From: an uncultured Succinivibrionaceae bacterium
Lineage (GTDB): Bacteria > Pseudomonadota > Gammaproteobacteria > Enterobacterales > Succinivibrionaceae
Assembly (NCBI GenBank): GCA_944389835.1
Contig: CALXNU010000010.1
Location: forward strand, 1 to 41,068
Reading direction: 5' to 3'
Length of the DNA stretch: 41,068 bases
Positions 9,066-16,476 of the stretch are shown in pieces. Both the position numbers and the translations under genes were made by a program. Within the stretch, counting starts at the first letter, position 1, and each line of letters opens with the position of its first letter. The notes under the pieces were generated by a model. The model made no database searches and was not told the DNA's origin. It saw only the letters and a program-made list of their open reading frames with translations.

Positions 9066-9092
9066 AACCCCGCTCCAGAATTGGCCGGGGTT
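9066..9092 (-). terminator. GC-rich hairpin with T-rich tail before clpP
   Basis: Read leftward, AACCCCG pairs with CGGGGTT (7 pairs), with CCA/TGG able to pair inside, followed by TTTGTTTTGTTTT and then the clpP ribosome site. It has the form of an intrinsic terminator, yet only about 24 bases separate it from the clpP ATG. It could end tig transcripts, attenuate, or shield the 5' end of clpP mRNA. Confidence 0.65.
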
Positions 9093-9098
9093 ATGAAT

Positions 9099-9126
9099 AT
9101 CTTACACCCAAAGCCTCAAAAGTAAA
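9099..9126 (-). promoter_or_regulatory. Probable sigma-70 promoter of clpPX
   Basis: Read leftward: TTTACT (9121-9126), 16 bases, TAAGAT (9099-9104). Transcription would start near 9092, at the outer base of the following hairpin. A separate 8-base stem, CTCAAAAG/CTTTTGAG (9115-9135), overlaps the -35 region. Confidence 0.5.
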
Positions 9127-9174
9127 CCTTTTGAGAACTTTATTTTAATAACTTTAAACTAATTTAGTATTAGC

Positions 9175-10518
9175 TTAAGCGTTTTGGGTTTTGTAAATCA
9201 AGTCTGAGAAAGTAGTATTTTCAGTCTCAACCTGAGCCTTTGAAAGCACAGCCTTGACTAAATCATCTTCCATAGCAAGCCTTAAAAGCTGAGCATATTG
9301 CTTCTTATCCTTGCGGATTTCAGCCTTTACTTCCTCAGGATCTTCATAAGCACCAGCAAATGAATTTAATTGATTCTCAATGCTCTCCTCTGATGGTTGC
9401 TTGATCTCAAAAACTTTATTGATCTCTTGAGCAATCCATTGTAAACGAGTGGTTTGGAAAGCCTCGTCACGCATTGCATCCTTGTTATCTGCAATGTGAC
9501 CTGGGAACTTCTTCATGCCAATGTATCTGCTTAAACGAGCTTCCTCAGCATTGCAAAGGTTGACACGATTCTCCTCAACCCAAGCTTCTGGAACCTCAAA
9601 CTCACCTGCAGCCTCTAATAAAGCATTAAAGACGCTCTCGTGATTTTGAGTGCGCATTACATTAGACTGCTCACGCTCCATATTAGCCTTAAGCTCTGAG
9701 CGGAACTTCTCAACTGAACCATCAGCTACGTTAAAGGACTTAACGAACTCTTCGTCAACTGCTGGTAAAACCTTAACGGCAACAGCATTAACCTTAATAT
9801 CAAAGGTAGTAGTTTGACCCTTTAACTCATCGACATGATAGTCCTCTGGGAACTTGATCTCAAAGGTAAACTCATCACCCACTTTATGACCAATAATAGG
9901 ATCAATAAAGCCTGGGATCATATTGCCTTCTTCAAGGACTAAGTTAAAGCCATTAGCAGAACCATTTTGGAATGGTACTCCGTCTTTCTTACCGACAAAG
10001 TCGATATTTACGCGATCGCCTCTTTGAGCCTCGCGATTGTCCTCAGACTGCCACATTGCACGTTGATTGCGAAGATTATCAACCATACGATCGATATCTT
10101 CCTCACCGATGGTGCTTTGAACTTGCTTTACCTTAATGGCTGAGAAATCTAAATTAAGATCAGCTGGGAAAGTCTCAAAGCTAACTTTTAAAGTAAGATC
10201 GGCATCAGGAGATAAATCAAAAACCTCGCCTTCTGCAAAATAAGGCTCTGGGAAAGTAGCATTCTTAGCCTCAGATTGCTTTAAAGCTTCACTCATATTC
10301 TCTTTTAATAACTTGTCATAAGTGCGAGAAATAAGATCGCCTTTATAGCGTTGCTCAATGATGTTACGTGGCACATGACCCTTACGGAAGCCGTCAACTC
10401 TAACTTCCTTCATAAGCTTCTTTGCTACTTCATCATATGCTTTCTTAACATTATCTTGCTCAATGACGATGGACAATATTCTCTTTAAGCCTTCGCCGTT
10501 CTCAATTGATGCCTGCAT
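9175..10518 (-). CDS. tig: Trigger factor, ribosome-associated chaperone and prolyl isomerase
   Basis: The 447-residue protein has the N-terminal ribosome-binding signature GFRKGHVP near residues 44-51, the FKBP-type isomerase domain with RGDRVNIDFVGKKDG, and the long helical C-terminal chaperone domain. E. coli trigger factor has 432 residues, so the size is normal. It holds nascent chains at the ribosome exit tunnel. The order tig-clpP-clpX-lon is the conserved gammaproteobacterial one. AGAGG precedes the ATG. Confidence 0.97.
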   Translation of the reverse strand: MQASIENGEGLKRILSIVIEQDNVKKAYDEVAKKLMKEVRVDGFRKGHVPRNIIEQRYKGDLISRTYDKLLKENMSEALKQSEAKNATFPEPYFAEGEVFDLSPDADLTLKVSFETFPADLNLDFSAIKVKQVQSTIGEEDIDRMVDNLRNQRAMWQSEDNREAQRGDRVNIDFVGKKDGVPFQNGSANGFNLVLEEGNMIPGFIDPIIGHKVGDEFTFEIKFPEDYHVDELKGQTTTFDIKVNAVAVKVLPAVDEEFVKSFNVADGSVEKFRSELKANMEREQSNVMRTQNHESVFNALLEAAGEFEVPEAWVEENRVNLCNAEEARLSRYIGMKKFPGHIADNKDAMRDEAFQTTRLQWIAQEINKVFEIKQPSEESIENQLNSFAGAYEDPEEVKAEIRKDKKQYAQLLRLAMEDDLVKAVLSKAQVETENTTFSDLIYKTQNA

Positions 10519-10615
10519 CTTTTACCTCTTAACTTAGGCGCAGTTTTTATAAACCTTAAAATTAAAAAATTAAATTCTCATCAAAGGACAAATTCTTGCC
10601 CAACAAATCCCACGC

Positions 10616-10644
10616 ATTATATTAAAAGAGTAAGATTCAATCAA
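10616..10644 (-). promoter_or_regulatory. Sigma-70 promoter of tig
   Basis: Read leftward: TTGATT (10639-10644), a 17-base spacer, and a perfect TATAAT (10616-10621). The leader to the tig ATG would be about 90 bases. Confidence 0.7.
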
Positions 10645-10841
10645 GTAAACGACTAAAGAGCGCTATATGTAAAGCTTAAGTAAAAGCTTTAATTTTGCAC
10701 CAAAATAGTACAAAAAATTAAAAACTATCAATTTAAGCGCAAATCGGTAAAATGTGGACTTTATACACATGAATATATGGCTAAGAAGGTCTTTGACCTT
10801 GTTCTACAAAACAAGCCGCAGCTGATCTTTTTTTAAAAGTC

Positions 10842-10877
10842 TAGTTAAATTGAAATAAGTACATTTTGATTTAACTA
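10842..10877 (+). promoter_or_regulatory. 15-base imperfect inverted repeat in the brnQ leader
   Basis: TAGTTAAAT (10842-10850) and ATTTAACTA (10869-10877) pair perfectly. Pairing continues inward with two mismatches to a 6-base centre (AAGTAC), giving 13 of 15 pairs. It is followed by AAATTTTTTAC. It could be an operator for a dimeric regulator (Lrp-type control of branched-chain transport is a guess) or a weak AT-rich attenuator. Confidence 0.45.
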
Positions 10878-10934
10878 AATTTTTTACTTAAGTTTTTAAG
10901 CTTAAGCAAAACTTAGAATTTAAGGAATTTTTAT

Positions 10935-12278
10935 ATGCAAATTGATAACAGCAAACGCTTTATTCCGATCGGATTAATGCTTTTTGCGCTCTTTTTTGGT
11001 GCAGGAAATTTAATTTTCCCAGCTTCCATGGGCCAAGCAGCAGGATCTAATGTTCTTTGGGCTTTATTAGGCTTTTGTATTACAGGTGTAGGTCTACCAC
11101 TTCTTGCTGTAATGGCTATTGGCTATTCAGGCTTACCTGGCCTTCAACAAGTTGCCAATCGCATTCATCCTTATTATGCAGTTTTCTATACTGTAGTTTG
11201 CTACATGGCAATTGGTCCTTTCTTTGCAGTGCCAAGAACAGGTACCGTATCTTATGAAATTGCCATAAGTCCTTTCTTATCTGAAGAAGCAAAAGGCTAT
11301 GCCCAACCAATTTTCCTTGCAGTCTTCTTCTTAATTTCAGGTTGGTTTGCTGCAACTCCATCAAAGCTTGTAGATAGAATTGGCAAATTCCTAACCCCAG
11401 CTTTAGTGCTTACTATTGCAATTTTCATTATTCAATCTTTTATTAATCCATTAGGTAAGCCACAAACTCCAGCCCCAGCCTATGCAACTCCTGGCATGGC
11501 AATCATTCAAGGTATCTTAGATGGCTATAACACCTTAGATGCAATTGCAGCTTTAGTCTTTGCCTCTTTAGTAATTACCGCAGTAAAACACACTGGCTTT
11601 ACTGATCCTAAAGCTATTACTCGCGAGGTTTATAAATCAGGCTTTGTTGCAGGTCCACTTCTAGCCGTTATTTATATTTTTATTGCTAAAATCGGTGCTG
11701 AGTCTGTCACTGCAATCGGTGTACAAGAAACAGGTGCTCCAATCTTAGCTGAAAGTGCCAAGATCTTCTTTGGTCAAGGTGGTGCCATGCTCTTATCTGC
11801 CATGGTACTTTTAGCCTGCCTTACCACAAGTATCGGTCTTATTTCCTGCTGTGCTTATTTCACCCGTGATCTATTAGGCAAATTAAGCTATATCAAGTGG
11901 GTTATTATCTTCTCCGTAATTTCCTATTTAATTGGCCTCTTTGGTCTTAAGACCATTATTGTGTCCACCATTCCAGTTTTAATGTTCATCTACCCATTGT
12001 GTGTTGCATTAGTAGCTTTAATCTTCTTACACAAGTTCTTTGATGGCAGACGCTGTGTTTATGCCTGGACCATCGGTTTAACCTTTATTATGGCCTTATA
12101 CAATGGCGTACATACTGCACAAATTGCTTTAGGTGGTTTAGAGGAAATTTTAAATAGTTGGGTACCTCTTCACACTTATGGCTTAGGTTGGATCCCCTTT
12201 GCTTTAGTAGGTTTTGTAATTGGCCTGGTGCAAAGGGCAGTAACTAAAAATAACGACCCAAAATTAAGCACTAATTAA
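10935..12278 (+). CDS. brnQ: Branched-chain amino acid:cation symporter BrnQ (LIVCS family)
   Basis: The 447-residue, highly hydrophobic protein has about 12 membrane segments. Typical family stretches are ALFFGAGNLIFPASMGQAAG near the N-terminus and GPFFAVPRTGTVSYEIA near residue 95. It imports leucine, isoleucine and valine with a cation across the inner membrane. AAGGA lies 7 bases before the ATG. It is a single-gene unit ended by a strong terminator at 12286-12311. The leader holds an inverted repeat that may regulate it. Confidence 0.95.
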   Translation: MQIDNSKRFIPIGLMLFALFFGAGNLIFPASMGQAAGSNVLWALLGFCITGVGLPLLAVMAIGYSGLPGLQQVANRIHPYYAVFYTVVCYMAIGPFFAVPRTGTVSYEIAISPFLSEEAKGYAQPIFLAVFFLISGWFAATPSKLVDRIGKFLTPALVLTIAIFIIQSFINPLGKPQTPAPAYATPGMAIIQGILDGYNTLDAIAALVFASLVITAVKHTGFTDPKAITREVYKSGFVAGPLLAVIYIFIAKIGAESVTAIGVQETGAPILAESAKIFFGQGGAMLLSAMVLLACLTTSIGLISCCAYFTRDLLGKLSYIKWVIIFSVISYLIGLFGLKTIIVSTIPVLMFIYPLCVALVALIFLHKFFDGRRCVYAWTIGLTFIMALYNGVHTAQIALGGLEEILNSWVPLHTYGLGWIPFALVGFVIGLVQRAVTKNNDPKLSTN

Positions 12279-12285
12279 TATTAAG

Positions 12286-12311
12286 AAGCCTGGGTCAGCC
12301 AGGCTTTTTTA
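12286..12311 (+). terminator. Rho-independent terminator of brnQ
   Basis: AAGCCTGG pairs with CCAGGCTT around a 5-base loop, followed by a T-run (TTTTTATT). Its tail touches the stop codon of the converging gene at 12312. Confidence 0.88.
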
Positions 12312-13640
12312 TTACTTTCTAAGCAATGTAAAGCATGTAGCATCATTTTTATCTTTGATACAACTTAAAATCTTATCTTGTTTAAAAAACCAGCCAAATC
12401 TAGTGTTTAGTTTCACTTTCAAGTTATTTTCATCTATAGAATAAACTTTACAATCAAATAAATGTTGACATTTACTAATCCTCGCTCCACCGTCGCTAAA
12501 AATATCCCCTATAAAAAACACACTATTTTGAATGCTAAAATAAAGATAAAGTTGCTTCTCAAAGAATGCACAACTTACTTGATATAAATTATTAAAATTT
12601 GTTTCTTTTACATTGTCTACTATAAGCAACCGATTATTTATCTCACCTACCTGAATATATAAACCATCTACTTCAAAATCTATATCATTTAAACTACAAG
12701 TACTATATCTTTGAGCTAAATAACGTGCATATTCATCTACTAATTTTGGATAATAAATCTCTTGCTCAAGATAAGTAAAATCCTTAATTAGCTTATTAAG
12801 TTCTGCCACCTCTTGCTCTCTTGACAAATTTTGCGTAACTATCTCCATACATTTATAAAGATAATTATAACAACTCGTATTAAAATGCAAAGAACATGGT
12901 CCCCACTTATGATTAGCATTGCCTATCATAGGATAAGGCAAAGAAATAACATGACAATCTTTAAAAAATTTCTTTAAACAATTAAAGGTTAGCTGATAAT
13001 ACCTTTCTAATTTTTTTAAATATTCATAATTAAACACTTCCCATTTGTTTAAAACATGATCATAAGATAAAATCGCTGCTTTCAAATCAAACAAAATTAT
13101 TTGCTCAGACTTATAAAGTTTTAATACTTCAGAACAAAAGAGCTGTATTCTTTCTTCTATCTCTTTATCTGAAAATTTCGTTATATCAAATTTTTCAATA
13201 ATTTTTGGCAATACACCATGTTCTATTAATGGCATTATTTGTGGTTTATAAAAATTTTCTATAATAATCGTATTATTTTCTAATTTAAGATATTCATAAT
13301 AAACAAAACCATTATCAACAATTAAATAATCACTCTCATTTGCCTTAAAATACTCAAAAATTTTTTTTGATAACTCCAAATAAAAGCACCGAAGATAAAA
13401 CTTTCCTAATTGCGGAATCTCATCTTCAACAGCATCTTCTCCATAAAGATAAGATCTAAGTTTATCAAGAGTAATTGAAAGACCATCTTGCAAAAAAAGA
13501 GGTGAACAAAAATTTACAAACTTATTAACTTTAAAATGTGGCAAATTGCTTTCAACAACATCTTTATCGGCAGACGTTTGTAAACCAAAAACATCTCGTG
13601 GTACACAACATGAAAACAAATCAAGCATAACACTTTCCAT
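12312..13640 (-). CDS. DUF6270/SGNH-like protein, function unknown
   Basis: The 442-residue protein opens with LFSCCVPRDVFG (residues 8-19), then KVNKFVNFCSPLFL. Near residues 240-253 it has IGNANHKWGPCSLHF. The SC-RD opening with a later GN and His residues is the pattern I associate with DUF6270, a family with SGNH-hydrolase-like features that often sits in capsule or glycan gene clusters. The assignment is by motif memory and is moderate. There is no signal peptide or membrane segment, so it is probably cytoplasmic. The C-terminal 170 residues (beta-rich, many aromatic residues) are unrecognised. The gene is much more AT-rich than its neighbours and sits between the brnQ terminator and rnm, which suggests transfer. 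Confidence 0.6.
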   Translation of the reverse strand: MESVMLDLFSCCVPRDVFGLQTSADKDVVESNLPHFKVNKFVNFCSPLFLQDGLSITLDKLRSYLYGEDAVEDEIPQLGKFYLRCFYLELSKKIFEYFKANESDYLIVDNGFVYYEYLKLENNTIIIENFYKPQIMPLIEHGVLPKIIEKFDITKFSDKEIEERIQLFCSEVLKLYKSEQIILFDLKAAILSYDHVLNKWEVFNYEYLKKLERYYQLTFNCLKKFFKDCHVISLPYPMIGNANHKWGPCSLHFNTSCYNYLYKCMEIVTQNLSREQEVAELNKLIKDFTYLEQEIYYPKLVDEYARYLAQRYSTCSLNDIDFEVDGLYIQVGEINNRLLIVDNVKETNFNNLYQVSCAFFEKQLYLYFSIQNSVFFIGDIFSDGGARISKCQHLFDCKVYSIDENNLKVKLNTRFGWFFKQDKILSCIKDKNDATCFTLLRK

Positions 13641-13694
13641 ATTTCACCACCTTTTAAGCAAATAAAGTAAAAACTAACTATACAACAAAGCTAC

Positions 13695-14591
13695 CTATCT
13701 TCCAGTATGTGCTTTATCTAAATTTAAAAATCTCTCTTTAAACCTAGGATCTTCAAAAATTGGTGTGACTTTAGCAGGCAAAACTAAGTTTGATCCCAAC
13801 TCCCGCCACGCACCTTCAAGATGAAAATCAGAGCCTGCAGAAGCTAATAAATTAAAGCTTAGACAAAGATTGGCTAAAAAATCTCTTTCACTTGGTTTTT
13901 GCTGACAAGAGGACACTTCCATCGCCTCACCGCCACATTCTTTAAAATAAGCGATAAGCTCACGAAGTTTAGTATTAGTCATCTCATAACGCTTTGGGTG
14001 AGCTAAGATGGCAATACCGCCTCCTTGATGGATGATCTCAATGGCATCTTTAATATCTTGCCATTGTGAGTGCACATAGGCAGGCTTACCACGCTTTAAA
14101 TAATGATTAAAAGCCTCATCAAAAGATTTAGCCCCACCATGCTCAAAAATATAGCGCGCAAAATTACCACGCGTAATAATTGAGTCTTTAGGTAAACCTT
14201 GCTTTATATTCTCATAAATGCCTACAAAACCTAGCTTTTCAAGTTTTGAGGCAATCTTTTGCGCCCGCTCTTGTCTTTTAGCAAGTTGCCTGAATACTAA
14301 ATCTTGAATTACTTGTGAGTCTTCATCAATAAAAAGCCCCACAATATGAATTTGCTTATTTAAAAAGGATGTTGAAACCTCAATGGCCGGAATAATTTGG
14401 ATTTGTCCTGGATAATTTTTTAAAGCCGCCTCTTGAGCTTCTTTGATACCTAAAGTTGTATCATGATCGCTTATTGCCAAATGGGTAATTTCACGCTTAA
14501 TGGCTCTTTCAACAATTTGTGTAGGAGTAAAATCCCCATCCGAGGCTGTAGTGTGGCAGTGTAAATCAATGCTTGAATCAGTCTTTTTCAT
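13695..14591 (-). CDS. rnm: PHP-domain 5'-3' exoribonuclease RNase AM (YciV/TrpH family)
   Basis: From the ATG at 14591 (GAAGAGG just upstream) the protein is 298 residues. The PHP metal site is complete: DLHCHTTASDGDFTP at the N-terminus, ISDHDT, IPAIEVS, ILAHPKRY and the C-terminal GSDFH. In E. coli this enzyme trims 5' ends of 5S, 16S and 23S rRNA and degrades short oligonucleotides from 5'. The start lies inside uup (14-base overlap), so it is translationally coupled to uup and belongs to the rlmL-uup-rnm unit, all of which concern ribosome maturation or function. Confidence 0.88.
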   Translation of the reverse strand: MKKTDSSIDLHCHTTASDGDFTPTQIVERAIKREITHLAISDHDTTLGIKEAQEAALKNYPGQIQIIPAIEVSTSFLNKQIHIVGLFIDEDSQVIQDLVFRQLAKRQERAQKIASKLEKLGFVGIYENIKQGLPKDSIITRGNFARYIFEHGGAKSFDEAFNHYLKRGKPAYVHSQWQDIKDAIEIIHQGGGIAILAHPKRYEMTNTKLRELIAYFKECGGEAMEVSSCQQKPSERDFLANLCLSFNLLASAGSDFHLEGAWRELGSNLVLPAKVTPIFEDPRFKERFLNLDKAHTGR

Positions 14592-16476
14592 TTGCCTCTT
14601 CCTTAATAGTCTCAAGTTCTTCCCATCTTTGATAAAGAGTATCTATTTGAGTCTGTAAAGCCTCACGCTCTGCTAAAAACTCCTTAACCTTTTCACCGTC
14701 TTGTTGATAAAAACTAGGATCGGCCACTTTCTCATCAAAATCGGCCATTTTAGCTTCAAGCTCTTCAACTTTTTGCGGGAGGTTTTTTAATTCAAACTCT
14801 TGCGTAAAGGTAAGACCTTTTTTCTTGGCAGTTTTCTTTGGAACTACCACAGTCTCTTTAGTTTCTTTTTCGACAGTAGCTTTAGGATCAGCAAAAAGCT
14901 CTTTGCCAATACGCTTGTAATAAGCGACTACATCGCTATAGCCACCGACTACCGTCTCAATATTCCCCAAGCCATCAAAGATCCAAGTTTCAGTGGCAAC
15001 TTTATCAATAAACTTACGATCGTGTGAGATCACCAAAACCGTACCTTTAAAGTTGGCAACTAACTCTTCTAAAAGCTCTAGAGTCTCTAAATCAAGATCA
15101 TTTGTGGGTTCATCTAAAATTAAGACATTACAGGGCTTGGCAAAAAGACGGGCTAACATAAGCCTATTTTTTTCACCACCTGAAAGCACAGAGGCTGGAG
15201 ATCTAGCACGTCTTACTGTAAATAAGAAATCTTTAAGATAGGAGTTTACATGCGTGGTTTTACCATTGATGACAACATCGCGTCTTCCTTCTGCGACATT
15301 GTCGGCGACCGACTTATTTAAATCTAATTGCTCATGGTACTGATCGAAATATTGAACCTGTAAGTTGGTGCCTTGACGGATATAACCGTGAGTTGGTTTT
15401 ATCTCCTCAAGTAATAAACGCACAAAAGAGGTTTTACCTGCCCCATTAGGCCCCATAATACCGATCCTATCGCCTCGCATGACGGTAGCATCAAAGGGCT
15501 TTATGACATCTTTGCCATCAAAGCTTAAAGAAAGATTTGAGATCTCATAGACGATATTTCCAGATCTGTCAGCCTCAGTAATTTGCATGATGGCCTTACC
15601 AGATCTATCGCGTCTTTCTTTTCTAATCCGCCGCATCTCCTCTAAGTTTCTCACGCGTCCTTCATTGCGCGCTAAACGAGCTTTAACGCCTCTGCGGATC
15701 CACGCCTCTTCCTCAGATAAAATACGATCAAATTCCTTACGCTCTAAGGTTTCCTTGCGCAATCTCTCATTGCGCATGGTAAGGTAATGATCAAAAGATC
15801 CCTCGTAACTATAAAGCTTACCTCTATCAAGCTCAACGATAGTTTTTGCGCAATGATCGGCAAAGGTTCTATCGTGGCTTATGAAAATTAAAGTGCCTTT
15901 ATAGTTATTGATAAAATCTTCTAAAGCGGTAATGGTTTTTACATCTAAATGATTGGTAGGCTCATCTAAAAGTAAGACCTCAGGCTCACACGCTAAAGCT
16001 CTTGCTAAAGCTACTTTACGTCTCCAACCACCAGATAAAGTCTCCAAAGGAATATCAGGGTCGATATTCATTTTATTTAAGATCTTACGTACCTTAGAGT
16101 CATAAGCCCAACCATCATGGGCTTCAATAAATTGCGAAAGCTCTGCCTTTTCATGCGGATCATCGCTTTGATAGAACTTCTCTAAGGCACCTCCTACTGT
16201 GGCAATAGACGCAACCGCCATAGAAATTGCAGGACCTTTTGCATCTAATGGTGGGTCTTGCTCTAATCTTGCAATTTTAAGGCCTTGTTTTACGATAAGT
16301 CTTCCTGAATCAAGCTCAATTAAACCGCTTAAAACTTTAAGTAAGGTAGACTTTCCCGTACCATTGCGGCCTAAGAGGCAGATCTTCTGCCCCTCTTCCA
16401 AGGAAAAATCAGCATGATCTAAAAGCGCCTCATCACCAAAGCGCAAAGAGGCATCTAAAAGGGTTATAAGGCTCAT
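14578..16476 (-). CDS. uup: ABC-F ATPase Uup
   Basis: The 632-residue protein has two ABC domains without membrane segments. Walker A motifs are GRNGTGKST and GPNGAGKTS, the signature motifs are LSGGWRRKVALARAL and LSGGEKNRLMLARL, and both Walker B sites read LLLDEPTNHLD or LILDEPTNDLD. The C-terminus is a Lys/Glu-rich coiled coil as in Uup. ABC-F proteins act on the ribosome, and Uup affects transposon excision and ribosome assembly in E. coli. Its ATG overlaps the rlmL stop (ATGA). The rlmL-uup pairing is also seen in E. coli. Confidence 0.93.
   Translation of the reverse strand: MSLITLLDASLRFGDEALLDHADFSLEEGQKICLLGRNGTGKSTLLKVLSGLIELDSGRLIVKQGLKIARLEQDPPLDAKGPAISMAVASIATVGGALEKFYQSDDPHEKAELSQFIEAHDGWAYDSKVRKILNKMNIDPDIPLETLSGGWRRKVALARALACEPEVLLLDEPTNHLDVKTITALEDFINNYKGTLIFISHDRTFADHCAKTIVELDRGKLYSYEGSFDHYLTMRNERLRKETLERKEFDRILSEEEAWIRRGVKARLARNEGRVRNLEEMRRIRKERRDRSGKAIMQITEADRSGNIVYEISNLSLSFDGKDVIKPFDATVMRGDRIGIMGPNGAGKTSFVRLLLEEIKPTHGYIRQGTNLQVQYFDQYHEQLDLNKSVADNVAEGRRDVVINGKTTHVNSYLKDFLFTVRRARSPASVLSGGEKNRLMLARLFAKPCNVLILDEPTNDLDLETLELLEELVANFKGTVLVISHDRKFIDKVATETWIFDGLGNIETVVGGYSDVVAYYKRIGKELFADPKATVEKETKETVVVPKKTAKKKGLTFTQEFELKNLPQKVEELEAKMADFDEKVADPSFYQQDGEKVKEFLAEREALQTQIDTLYQRWEELETIKEEANEKD

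Larger units (their letters stand above)
10519..10934. other. Divergent tig-brnQ intergenic region
   Basis: The gap of 416 bases holds the tig promoter, a small hairpin AAGGTC/GACCTT (10789-10803 area), and the large inverted repeat listed at 10842-10877. No convincing open frame or tRNA is seen. I could not identify a clear brnQ promoter. Confidence 0.5.

Noticed and set aside
9066..9092. clpP start at the upstream ATG 9066
   Set aside because: That ATG lies in the hairpin without a ribosome site, while the ATG at 9042 has AAGGAG at ideal spacing and gives the usual ClpP N-terminus.
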